Positions 25,400 to 34,919 of a stretch of DNA of 64,000 nucleotides are shown piece after piece. The notes under the pieces are model-generated. The model was not told the DNA's origin, made no database searches, and worked only from the letters and a program-made list of their open reading frames with translations. The DNA comes from Sporodiniella umbellata (Eukaryota > Mucoromycota > Mucoromycetes > Mucorales > Rhizopodaceae): positions 22,645 through 86,644 of the forward strand of contig JAIXMR010000114.1 of NCBI GenBank assembly GCA_025677835.1, given 5' to 3'. How positions within the stretch are numbered: the stretch's first letter is position 1; every line of letters starts with the position of its first letter. The position numbers and the translations under genes were made by a program.

Positions 25400-25813
25400 A
25401 TGGACAATTCGCGCAAGATAGTATTGCCTCCTATTCGCTACTTCGACCCACTGGATCCCCAGCCCTCTACCCACCTGCCGCCTTTGCCCGATATCGAATC
25501 ACAGCCTGCCAGTCCAACAACGCGACCATTAAAGCGTCGATCGTTCCATGCATTTGAATCTACGCACGAGGTGCCCAAACGCCACAGTCTACCCGAAGAG
25601 CGCAAGAAACCACGTTGGTCTATGGAAGACCGTGTACAATTGATCCAGGCCATCATTCAAGATAAACAGTTGGATGACATGACCACGTTTGATTGGAACA
25701 CCATTGCCACAGGTGTGCAAAGAAACCATAAGGCCTGCAAAGATCAATGGCGAAGAGAAATATTACCCTTATTACAAAAACTACCTTACATGAACCAATT
25801 CCATTCTGAATAA
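25400..25813 (+). CDS. small SANT/Myb-like DNA-binding protein
   Basis: Single exon, 137 aa. The first 70 residues are Pro/Ser/Arg-rich and probably disordered. Residues about 71-128 (from KKPRWSMEDRVQLIQAII to the QWRREILPLL helix) have the three-helix, Trp-spaced pattern of a single Myb/SANT repeat. A one-repeat protein of this size may bind DNA or chromatin; the target is unknown. Its intron-free structure is unusual in this window. The start is the first ATG in frame, 45 nt after the (AG)n tract. Confidence 0.7.
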   Translation: MDNSRKIVLPPIRYFDPLDPQPSTHLPPLPDIESQPASPTTRPLKRRSFHAFESTHEVPKRHSLPEERKKPRWSMEDRVQLIQAIIQDKQLDDMTTFDWNTIATGVQRNHKACKDQWRREILPLLQKLPYMNQFHSE

Positions 25814-26006
25814 TACTTTTTTACTACCTCAATGTACGTGTCTATCTATGCTCTTTAGGACCGCTCCCTCTCCTTTTCTATATCTATGTACTAATATATG
25901 CCACAAGAACAATAAGAATAAAAATTTATGACTTTAAATATTTTATTTTCTGAATTTGTTTTTTTTTTATCTTTATTTTTTTTTTTTTTTACTTTCTAAA
26001 CAAACT

Positions 26007-26737
26007 ATGACGGAAGGCGCTTCAAACAGTAATGAACCCATTGCCAACCTTATGGAAACTAATTTCCCCTCCCAAAAAAAAAAAAAGATGAACTTGTTTT
26101 TTCATTCTGTAGAAATGATCAAGAAGAAGAATTAGAAAAGATTATAAAAGATTGTGACATCAACACGGTCGATGGTACAGGAAATTCCGGTGCTCATTAT
26201 GCGCAAGTATATTTCTTTTACAAATGAGGGCGTTGTTCTAAAAAAAAAAATACCTCTTCCCCCTTTTATAGTGCCAAGTTTGGCTCGATTGGATGTCTTG
26301 AGTTGATTGTGAATTCAGAAGAATCTGACCTCGATATCCAAAACACTTTGGAAGGCGATACCCCTCTTCATTTAGCTGTCAAACATGCCGATCAAGATCA
26401 TGAGATGGCCGCAGCTCTTGTAGACTTGTTGTTAGCAGGAGGAGCCAACCCAGAGTATATATCGTCTTGATTGTACCTATTTATACTAAAATATGACAAA
26501 GTCTTCAAAACCGTAGTAGATTAACGCCCATTCAGCTCTTGGGCAAAAAGTACGACGATATTCGAGAAATGTTGGAAACTGCCGCTGCGGCTTACACGAT
26601 GGTATATATATATATATATTATTTTTTTAGGGTCATTCAAAAAGATGTTCTTATATTGTATTTCTTAGGATGACAACGATCTTGTTCAAGATGATGACGA
26701 CGATGACGAAGAAGGCTCCGCGTCTGAGGAAGAATAA
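26007..26737 (+). CDS. ankyrin-repeat protein with acidic tail
   Basis: Best model: 26007-26028, 26124-26202, 26272-26454, 26517-26601 and 26669-26737 (438 nt, 145 aa). Two to three ankyrin repeats are seen (DGTGNSGAHYAAKFGSIGCL and GDTPLHLAVKHA, then LLLAGGANPDRLTPIQLLG), then a run of Asp/Glu. It resembles small fungal cytosolic ankyrin proteins; the partner is unknown. The second intron can only be spliced in frame with a GC donor (GC|GCAAGT at 26203). The first intron is uncertain: the first AG after the likely branch point (TGTAG, 26112) gives the wrong phase, and the next AG (CAAG, 26123) works. Confidence 0.75.
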
Positions 26738-26758
26738 ATAGAAAGAGACGAAAGATGT

Positions 26759-26782
26759 TATATATATATATATATATATATA
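26759..26782. repeat. (TA)n microsatellite
   Basis: About 12 TA units immediately downstream of the ankyrin gene stop codon. Confidence 0.9.
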
Positions 26783-26991
26783 AAGCAACTGTACTTCACG
26801 GTAGGTAGACAAGTGTTTACTGCCTTAAAGAATTGAACCACCATGTGTTTTTTAAAATCCGAATAATGTGTGCTACTTTGTCTCAATATGCATGCACACC
26901 TTGTGCTACCTTTTGTTGGGTGTGCCTTTTTTCTTGATTTTCGTGAAATTTTAAATTTCGTACTTTTTTACACTCCTTTTTTTTTTTTTAA

Positions 26992-28902
26992 ATGTTGAAA
27001 TATGAAGAGATGAATCTGATGGAACAAGATTTAAAAGGTGATTGGACCTTTTCCCCTTATAAAAAAGAAAAAAACTGAATTTTATTTGGAAAAAAAAAAA
27101 AAAAAAAAAAAAAAGAGTTCGAGTCGTTTACAGACAGTTGTAGTAGTTTATCTGATATTGAAGAGAATCGGTACGAGATACGATCGAGTTCCAGCCCGAA
27201 TTTACAAGTTGAAAATCAAGAGACACGGTCGTTATTGAATTCTTTATGGTCACCTTTCCGGCCGCCTACTAAACAGCATTCGTTGCCTGTGCAGCCCAGT
27301 GTACGTCCGTCCGCTGCATTTGCCGCCCGACAGTTGAATCGACCGATGAGTATTGTGACGCCTCTAGAAGGGTTTCAGGAGACACTGTTAGCGCAGATGG
27401 AGCAACTCAACCGAGCGAACCAAAACGACCCTAAATCCAAACGACAGTCGATTCGGTATACGCTTATGATGGATAACAGCAAAGATAATTACAACTGGGG
27501 TATACACAGATGTCAATAGACTTTTGTTATATACTAAAGTAAAGAGAGAATAGATTTCTGGGCGGGTGTGATGTGCGATTATCAACAGCTGAACAAGATT
27601 TCCAAAGAACTCACGATCCATGTTCGACAAGGGATCCCTCCATCGATCCGAGGCATGACCTGGCAGTTGATTACCAAAGCCAAAGAGGACGGTGCCCTGC
27701 TACTTCAATACAGACATCTATTAACACGTACTAGCGCCTACGATAAAATGATTCAACGCGATCTTGCACGTACTTTTCCAGACCATGCGTTCTTTAAAGA
27801 CCCGGAAGGCCAAGGTCAATCTGGACTCTATCGGGTGATTCGAGCGTTTAGTCTTTACGATACTAACGTGGGATACTGTCAAGGTTTGGGTTTTATCGTA
27901 GGCCCTTTGTTATTAAATGTAAAGTGTATATATGTATGTATATAAAACATAGATTGACAAATAGGGGGATAGATGCCCGAAGAAGAAGCATTCTGTGTGT
28001 TAATCAAGTTAATGAATAGCTATGGTCTTCGAAGTCATTTTACGCCAGAGATGGAAGGACTTCAGCTAAGGCTGTATCAATTTGACATGTTGGTGAAGGA
28101 ACATGTGCCTAGGGTCTCGCGCCATTTTGAACAGCAAGGGATCAGTTCGACGATGTATGCATCCCAATGGTTTATGACGCTATTTGCGTACAAGTTTCCG
28201 ATGCATCTTGTGTTCCGAGTGTACGATGTGTTGTTGACAGAAGGGCTGGGAAGCGTTTTTCAATTTGCGCTGGCGCTATTGAAAAGAAACGAAGGACAGT
28301 TGCTGGGGTTAGAATTCGAACGGTTATTGGATTTCCTCAAGAATGGGTTGTTTGAGGCGTATGGAGAGGATGATCGACGGTTTGTAAAGGATGCGTGTGC
28401 ACTGGTGGTACCGATGGCACGTCTGCTACAGCTAGAAAAAGAACATCAGATGCGACTGGAGAAAGAAGCGCGTGAGGCACGTCAAATGGAATCGCTTCAG
28501 CAGATCCGCCAGACTTTTGAGGCCCAGGCACAAGGGGGACAGCAACGACTTCAAGTCCTCCGCCAGGAACACAGCGATCTAGAAGCACAGCTCCAAGCGG
28601 CAGACCATCAACGGCACATACTCGAGGCTGAAAAACAAGAGTTAGAGAGGGTCAAAAGACAACAAGAGGTAGAGTTGATCTCTTTGCCTACCAAGATCGA
28701 AAGCCAATACCAATCCAGGATAGAAGCGCTCTGTTTGGAAAATGCCACGTTAACTCAAAAACACTCTCACCTGGAAGATCAGCTTCAGACGGCCGAAATG
28801 ACATTGATCGATATCAAGATGCGATATGCTCAGAGTGAGAACGATAAAGAATCGCTACATAAAAGAATGTTTGAATTAAAAAGGCTTATGGAAAGTGCTT
28901 GA
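26992..28902 (+). CDS. TBC-domain Rab GTPase-activating protein (Gyp5-like)
   Basis: Four exons: 26992-27037, 27116-27499, 27554-27918 and 27973-28902 (1725 nt, 574 aa). An acidic/Ser-rich N-terminus leads to a TBC domain at about residues 165-380: motif A GIPPSIRGMTWQLI, the arginine-finger region RDLARTFPDH and the glutamine-finger region VGYCQGLGF. Residues about 400-570 form a long Gln/Glu/Leu-rich coiled coil. TBC plus C-terminal coiled coil is the layout of Gyp5/Gyl1 and EVI5, which act on Sec4/Ypt1-type Rabs in secretion. The 15-codon first exon is supported by frame only. Confidence 0.9.
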
Positions 28903-29640
28903 CACAAGAAGAAAAGCCCCCTTTTAATTTTTTTCTAACCTCCTTTTTCATACCCCCCCCCTTTTTTTTCACACACACACACACTCTCTCTCTCCTTGAC
29001 CACTCTTTTGGTATCAAGAAAAATACTATTAAATTTATTTCTTTGGATTGAAACCAAGCTTATCTCGCACTAGTATTTTTTTTGATATGCACACTAACGA
29101 TAATAATTGCATACTGCACATAACTTGCAAGATTCTTGGTACAAAAATAGTGCAAAGTAAATTTAATGAAAATAAAAAAAAAAAAAAAAATAAAAAAAAA
29201 AAAAAGCCTCCTAAATAAAAGATGTAAAAAGAAAATCTATGCAAAGATAGCTTGGCCCTTTGTTTTTTTTTTTTAAGATTTAATAATACTTTGGGTGAAA
29301 ATAATGGTTTTAAGGATGTAAAAAAAAAGTAAAACAAAGAGAGAAAGAAAGAAAGATTTCAAAAAAGACTTTTTAACGCTTCAAAGAAAGGAGAAAGCAC
29401 GTGTACCAAAAGGGTATAGGAAAGCAATTTATCAAGAAAGCAAGGTGTGTGTCAGTGCATAGATGCATAAATACTATTATAATTAAATAGTAAAGTATGA
29501 GATAGCATGTATGTTAACAGCTCCAAAAATAAAATATAAAAAAAAAAAAAAAAGCGATTCTTTATTTTCTTTTTCTTTTTTTTTTTCTTTATTTTCACTT
29601 TTACCAAACAAAACCCCTTCCCACTCTTTTTTTCTAACCA
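28903..29640. other. intergenic, no gene seen
   Basis: Downstream of the RabGAP: CA and TC dinucleotide tracts at about 28972-28994, then AT-rich sequence with A/T runs. Minus-strand frames through the T-runs are rejected. Confidence 0.65.
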
Positions 29641-29868
29641 ATGAACTACTTTCCTTCACCACCACCCTCGCCTACTATGAATCCAGCGCAAGTCTTTTGT
29701 GGCTCATGTAGTAAACCACTTTCTTCTAGCTGGTATTGTTCAGACTGTCATATAAAATGCAAAACATGCAATCGGTTTCTAACACATCGCTATGAACAAT
29801 GCACTCGATGTACTTTGCCACGCCACAATACAAACAAAAACAAATATTATTATTATTTCTTTCAATAA
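29641..29868 (+). CDS. small Cys-rich protein with four CxxC knuckles
   Basis: An ORF of 75 codons (or 63 if the ATG at 29677 is used) holds eight cysteines in four CxxC pairs: FCGSC, YCSDC, KCKTC and QCTRC. The spacing, about 10, 3 and 13 residues, suggests two interleaved zinc sites, like a double zinc ribbon. The N-terminus is Pro-rich. I do not recognise a family. The last residues are encoded by an AAC/TAT-rich stretch, so the gene may continue through an unseen splice or end here. Confidence 0.45.
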   Translation: MNYFPSPPPSPTMNPAQVFCGSCSKPLSSSWYCSDCHIKCKTCNRFLTHRYEQCTRCTLPRHNTNKNKYYYYFFQ

Positions 29869-30050
29869 ACAACATCTTTTGTAGTCTGCCCCCCTTTCTT
29901 TTTAATACTTAATTCCAGACAACATACTTTAAGGTAAAAAAAAAAAAAAATAATCTTACTTTCTCCTTGAACTCCTTAACACTCTCTTACTTTGATTGAT
30001 TTTCTACATGTAACCTATACAGGTAAATCTCTTGATTTCTTACCACCTTT

Positions 30051-30082
<32 letters not shown>

Positions 30083-30193
30083 TTGGGTTTTTCTAGTGTT
30101 ACCGTCCTGCACTGGAAAAGGTAAGTGTCAAAAAGAAAATCTTATAAACAAACAAACACTGGCTTTTAAAAAAGAAAAAAAAAAAAATAAATA

Positions 30194-30660
30194 ATGGAAA
30201 AACTTTTTTTTCTTTTCTTTTCCTTTAAAATGGCCTCAAGTAGTTTATCTAAAGAGACCTCGACCAAAGATAGTTTTAGCAAAGACAGCCTTAACAAAGA
30301 CAGCCTTAACAAAGACAGCCTTAACAAAGACAGCCCTAACAAAGATAACCGAAAGGAAAAAGCAGGTCGCAAACGCACTTTGGAGGGTCCGAGAGCGTTG
30401 AGAAAATATAAGAGTGAATTCAGTGATTTTGAATTCTTTTTCTATAAACTCGACAGTCAAACCGAGATCCTTCTTAGTCGTCAGTTAGCTCTCTTGGGTG
30501 CTGTAAGTTTTTTTTTTTTTATATATACAAAAAAAAAAAAAAAACTAACTTTCTGCTATAAAAGAAACGGGCTACTTTTTTTTCTGCCAAAGAATGTACA
30601 CATGTCATTACAACTCTAGACAGCACTCTTCATGATTCCAAAGTAAATCTTCACCTGCTA

Positions 30661-30696
<36 letters not shown>

Positions 30697-31415
30697 ATTT
30701 TCTTTTTGTTGTTAACAATGGATAGGACACTGTATTAAAAAACGCCAAAAAATGGAAAAAACCTATTTGGAGCTTAGAATGTAAATAGTGCAAGCAAAGA
30801 GTTTGATGATTTACTTTTTTTTTTTTTTTTTTCTTTGGATAGACATACAGGGCTTTTTAAAGAAACTGAGGAGAAAACATCGACCCGCCTATTATCAATT
30901 CCCAGGGTATTATTTGATGATTGAGGATGCCACAGGGAAACATTGTGCGATCAATATCAAAGAATATGATACGTCTTCTGGCCTACCCAGACTGAAACCC
31001 AAACGGGCTGTGAAAGGGGGAACAGACGTGATACGAGCGATCCATGCGTTGGAGGAAGATTGTTTACAGGGCTCGATTAGCTCAGTCGAGACCAAGGTCG
31101 CAGTGGACAAAGTCAGTGAGGACTATGTTGAAAAAAAAAAGAAACAGGCCTTGTATTGCGAGACGTGTAAATTACGGTGTGAAGATCTAGACGAGGCAAG
31201 CAAATACCCCTTTTCTATTGTCTCTTTAACATTTCTTAATCCTGTAGCATCTTAAAACACCAAGTCATTTAGAAGCGTACCAAGCCAATGATTTTTCAGA
31301 GCTGGATTCTTTATTATCTTCCCTCACAAGAAAATACCGTCAGCCTCTACCAAAGTATATGAAAGAAAACGTGAACCCAACCGTGGATGGTTCTGATGTC
31401 GAGTTTGAATCCTAA
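30194..31415 (+). CDS. Dbf4-type regulatory subunit of Cdc7 kinase
   Basis: Five exons: 30194-30502, 30565-30642, 30726-30780, 30843-31195 and 31248-31415 (963 nt, 320 aa; 308 if the ATG at 30230 is used). Motif N, BRCT-like: FEFFFYKLDSQTEILLSRQL then TFFSAKECTHVITTLDS, about residues 80-125. Motif M: YYQFPGYYLMIEDATGKHC, about 165-185. Motif C, zinc finger: Cys253, Cys256, His266 and His272 (CX2C, then HX5H). This set defines Dbf4/Dfp1, the activator of the kinase that fires replication origins. The fourth intron has a GC donor (GAG|GCAAGC). A 5-residue repeat lies near the N-terminus. The protein is shorter than yeast Dbf4. Its stop is 12 nt from the convergent stop of the next gene. Confidence 0.88.
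30266..30340 (+). repeat. 15-bp coding tandem repeat in the Dbf4-like gene
   Basis: Five units of AAAGACAGCCTTAAC (first and last slightly changed) give KDSFS, three KDSLN and KDSPN; flanking KETST and KDNRK look like older units. Three inner units are identical in DNA, so the array is recent or actively homogenised. Confidence 0.9.
30666..30690. repeat. (GT)n microsatellite in a Dbf4-like intron
   Basis: About 12 TG units in intron 2 (30643-30725) of the Dbf4-like gene. Confidence 0.9.
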
Positions 31416-31427
31416 AAGAGAATTGTG

Positions 31428-31631
31428 TCAGGCCTTGGGAAAGCCATAAGTCGCTTCACACTGCGCATAACTGTGTTTTGATGCCACATAACCTCCCACA
31501 GAAGAAGTACCTTCAAAAGTATCGTTAATATACCTCGGCCTGTCCCTTATATATATAAAAAAAAAGTATACCCAAAGCCGAGAATAAAGACTTGTTTTTA
31601 TCCAGTCCAATACGACGTGCAATAGGCACTG

Positions 31632-31665
<34 letters not shown>

Positions 31666-31938
31666 TGCAAACGATGGTTACGTATACATACATGGGTTTA
31701 TACAAAAGAACTTACGACTGATGAGACCTGTCACAACTTGCAATATAAAGGTTTATTATCTACCTAGAGTATCTATCTTACATACTTGCTACGATGATGC
31801 CTGTTTTACTGGCTTCTTGCTGGCATAGCCTTGGTATAACCCATTCCTAAATCAAGCCCGATAAAATAACAACATGTACTGTTTCTATATACTTACTGGA
31901 TGCTCTTTTGCAATCCCTTGTTGAATTCTAGAAACCAT
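31428..31938 (-). CDS. 80-aa four-exon protein, family uncertain (weak OCIA-like pattern)
   Basis: Minus-strand exons 31938-31897, 31846-31786, 31628-31572 and 31510-31428 join in frame with GT-AG borders (243 nt, 80 aa). The protein begins MVSRIQQGIAKEHPEW, has a LCQQEASKTGIIVAMPIARR segment and ends GGYVASKHSYAQCEATYG plus six residues. The Cys-x2-Glu start, the Gly-Tyr...Lys-x-Ser-Tyr...Cys spacing and the length weakly recall the OCIA domain of mitochondrial inner-membrane proteins; that is a guess from spacing. Intron 3 holds a good TATTAAC branch-point sequence. A second minus-strand frame upstream (31893-32084, MPPKLEF...) could not be spliced to it. Confidence 0.6.
31631..31656. repeat. 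(TA)n microsatellite next to an acceptor site
   Basis: About 13 TA units directly before the acceptor of exon 3 of the 80-aa minus-strand gene; length changes here would move the acceptor relative to the branch point. Confidence 0.85.
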
Positions 31939-32199
31939 CCTGATCGTTTTACGCAATAATTATAAACAAGAGAAAAAAAAAAAAAAAAGTCCTCTTTCTG
32001 TTTTGCATTAAGGATTTGTTTTCCGTTGTCGGAATAAGTTTGTTGTTCCACATGAACCAATATGAATTCAAGTTTGGGCGGCATTTCTTATTTCACCGAA
32101 AAAAAGAAAAAAAAGTAAAATAAAACATAAATAGAACAAGCCCTTTTTTTTTTTTTTTTTTTTTTCTATTTCTTTTTCAACTATTTTTGTTTGGTTTTT

Positions 32200-33047
32200 A
32201 TGGTTTTTACAAAAGGAAAATATTGTTGTGCTTTTGTACCCATCAAGTCTGGTAAATAAAATAAAGCTTCTTTTTTTTTTTTTTTTTTTTTTTTTTCATG
32301 GATTGCATCTTTATTGACCTTTGAAAAGGAGTGGCATTGATTACCTTGTTTGGAATTGTAAATGAATAAAAGTATAGAAAAAAAAAAAAAAAAAAGAAAG
32401 CAGGAACCAATAGGCTGAGATTTCGATTTTTGTTGTTGTTATTGTGTATGTGTTAGTTGAACAAACTCTCTGGATTTTATGGTGTGGTTTCATTTGATTT
32501 CAGTAATACGACAGCTACTGTAGGTTATATCTATTCCCTGTTAGCCATTGTTGTTTTTGTTCAAGGACTCTACGGTTTACATAGCGTAAGTAGAAGCAAT
32601 TCATCAGGGATGGTGCTAAAGTGTAAACTAGGATAATATACGTACGTTTCGTTGGTATACCATGTTCTTCTGGTTTGATCTCGGGGTGAGCTTGTTATGG
32701 ACGATTGGGTCGGCTATCAATTGGTACCTTTACACAGATCACAGTCAGCCAGAATTAGAAAACGATCCAGCCAAGAAAAAAGAACATGACCGGGTATTTG
32801 AAATGGAAAAATACGTCAGCATTAGCGTCTTGGTTGTATTGAATTTGGCCCATGTAAGCCCCCTCTAGACTGAGTTCGTCTATCTCATATACTTTGATTC
32901 TAGATTTACTTTGCGTACGTTGTCACACGTTTCTACAAGGCAATGATGTATCGATCGACTTATTCCAAAGTGGCTACTGAAAATATTGATTTGGAAGAAC
33001 GTTCGAACGAGACCAATAATAGCACATCCAAAGCTGCTTTAGATTAA
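32200..33047 (+). CDS. Kei1-like subunit of inositol phosphorylceramide synthase
   Basis: Five exons: 32200-32251, 32329-32357, 32457-32585, 32632-32853 and 32904-33047 (576 nt, 191 aa). The start reads CAFVPIKSGVALITLFGI, then LNKLSGFYG and a membrane helix ending VVFVQGLYGLHS; two further hydrophobic helices follow, with a polar tail. This pattern (PLK-G start, K-SG-YG, QGLY--H) matches fungal Kei1, the Golgi partner of the Aur1 catalytic subunit that makes inositol phosphorylceramide. The second exon is only 29 nt; it was accepted because both flanking phases fit and it supplies the family's first helix. Confidence 0.78.
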
Positions 33048-33264
33048 GAACTACTTTTCATTCACATACTCACACACATATATATATATATATATTTATA
33101 TTTATAGATAATACACACACTATAATACAAAAAGAAAAACACACACACACACATACACACACATATATATATATATATTTGTATTTATATTGTTTCTTGA
33201 ATGAATATGCCTAATACATAAAAGAAAAAAGAAGGAGGAGGGGGTATACGTCTAATGACATGAT

Positions 33265-33960
33265 CTAAGTGAAACCATGTTGTTTCTTTTCTAGGGTTTC
33301 GACCACGACTTCTTCTTTTTGAGAGGCATTGTTAAGCCAAGAAAGATAAGCGTTCCAGACGATTCCCAGACTAGAGACAAAAGGCAGACGGTACTGTAGA
33401 GGCATGAATTTGAAGTTGATGAGCTGTACGGCGGGCCATACTTTATAGTTGGCCAAGAGGGCAGGGACAAAGGCCTCATTTATCTTTTCCTTTACGCCAT
33501 CCCAACGGCCAGTTTCTGCCAGGCCCATGACTGTAAAGAATAAAACGAGACCTGCGGGTGCAAACAAGGCCTGATCGGTGACCATCCGTTTGACGGTAGC
33601 GATGTTGGCCTGACGCGCCAAAGCGGCGGTAGCGACTGATTTTGGCATAGGAAAAAACCGATCGAGAAACATATACCATCGACCACCTAAGGGAGCCACG
33701 CAAAAGTTATAGGTGGCAAATCGAACAGTACGTTGCCAGTCCCATCCAAAGTTGGGTGGCCAAAGTGTCTTGTGTTGTTTGAGGTCGTCGGGAACCAAGT
33801 ACTCGTTCACTTTCTTACTCGCTTCATAATAACTTATACTCTGAGCTAACGTATCACTCAATACACCCAGAATTCCATTTGTCACGCAGAGTGTCAGTAT
33901 CGGTCTTTTGTTATAACACTTTGTATAGAACTGATTAAACGCTCTTAGTCGATTCATCAC
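33265..33960 (-). CDS. Mpv17/PMP22-family membrane protein
   Basis: Single exon, 231 aa. It has four hydrophobic segments and the family pattern: the N-terminal YNKRPILTLCVTNGILGVLSD, the GGRWYMFLDRFFP loop, a central KRMVTDQALFAPAGL and the C-terminal KVWPAVQLINFKFMPLQYR followed by WNAYLSW. Members sit in the mitochondrial inner membrane or in peroxisomes (yeast Sym1 is the best-known fungal one). An insertion of about 25 residues (SKKVNEYLVPDD...WPPNFGW) lies after helix 1. It is convergent with the Kei1 gene (217 nt between stops). Confidence 0.9.
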   Translation of the reverse strand: MMNRLRAFNQFYTKCYNKRPILTLCVTNGILGVLSDTLAQSISYYEASKKVNEYLVPDDLKQHKTLWPPNFGWDWQRTVRFATYNFCVAPLGGRWYMFLDRFFPMPKSVATAALARQANIATVKRMVTDQALFAPAGLVLFFTVMGLAETGRWDGVKEKINEAFVPALLANYKVWPAVQLINFKFMPLQYRLPFVSSLGIVWNAYLSWLNNASQKEEVVVETLEKKQHGFT

Positions 33961-34332
33961 TAAAAAAAAAAAAAAAGGACTAAAATAATAAAATAAAAAA
34001 TTTACCCTTTTTTTTCATCTTTCGGAATTTATATCAAAGCAGTCTCTCTCTCTCTCTCTGTCTCTCTCTCTCTGTCTCTTTGTCTTTGTTATAAACTATT
34101 GACGTCAAGATAACATAGATCTAACGAGAAATTACGTCAATTTCCAAACAGTAGTATGGTCAATGGATGATAAAGAGGTAGCAATGATTGACATCATAAA
34201 AAGAGGGATTTATTGGTTACAAAGTCAGTGCAAAGAAATAATGTACATGTAGATATATATATGTGAGTGTGCGGGTGTGTGTATTGGAGAGAAAGATGAA
34301 AGGGCAAGTTTTTTTTTTTTTTTTTTTTTTTT
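33961..34332. other. intergenic with TC and TA tracts
   Basis: Between the Mpv17 promoter and the 3' end of the zinc-finger gene. A (TC)n-like tract with two TG interruptions lies at about 34041-34080, and a T-run of about 26 at 34309-34334. No gene is supported. Confidence 0.6.
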
Positions 34333-34919
34333 TTAGATGATTTCTTTTACAACAGGTAAAGTACAAAATTTACTAAAGGCTTCAAGCACTTCATATTCAT
34401 CTTGACTGATACCCTGCTCTTTCAGATGGATACGACCGACGTGTTCTATGGGTGTTTGTAACGCATCCAGCGAGATACGACGACGTCTGGTATAGAGATC
34501 GTCTGAGACGTCGCTTGCTGAAGAAGAACGTCGGGAGAGATGGGTGAGAGGGGGCAGAGTTCGGTGGTGGATGATCGAACAGGTCTCTAGTGAAGGAAAG
34601 GGAACACACAGAGGATCGACGCGGGCTCGTTCTTTCTCGTGTGTCTGTGTATGCTGCATCATGTTGTCAAATCGGCTAAACATACGACCACAGTTCTTGA
34701 CAATACACGGATAAGGCTTCTTTACAATAAAATGAGTTTTATATATAAAAAAAAAAATCATGTATTATGTGTGTATGTGTGTCTTACCTCGCCCGTATGT
34801 TTTCTTTCATGTCTCGCTAAATGCTCGCTACGTGTAAAGACCATATGACAATTCCCATAACCCGTACAGCGGAATTGTTTTGGACTGTGTTTCTGTATTG
34901 AGTTTCTTCGATTGGGCAT
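34333..34919 (-). CDS. two-finger C2H2 zinc-finger transcription factor
   Basis: Two exons on the minus strand: 34919-34788 and 34719-34333 (519 nt, 172 aa). Two adjacent C2H2 fingers (FRCTGYGNC...HLARHERKH, then [12 protein letters not shown]...MMQHTQTH) are joined by a standard TGEKPY linker, and the intron falls exactly within it. This is the layout of fungal Msn2/Mig1-like regulators, but here the fingers lie at the N-terminus. The C-terminal 90 residues hold a Ser/Arg-rich patch ([12 protein letters not shown]) and no recognised domain. The target genes are unknown. Confidence 0.85.

Noticed and set aside
31893..32084. Minus-strand ORF starting MPPKLEFILVHVEQQ upstream of the 80-aa gene
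   Set aside because: It contains a Phe-run from a T tract, and no GT donor gives the phase needed to join the downstream exons. It could be 5' UTR.
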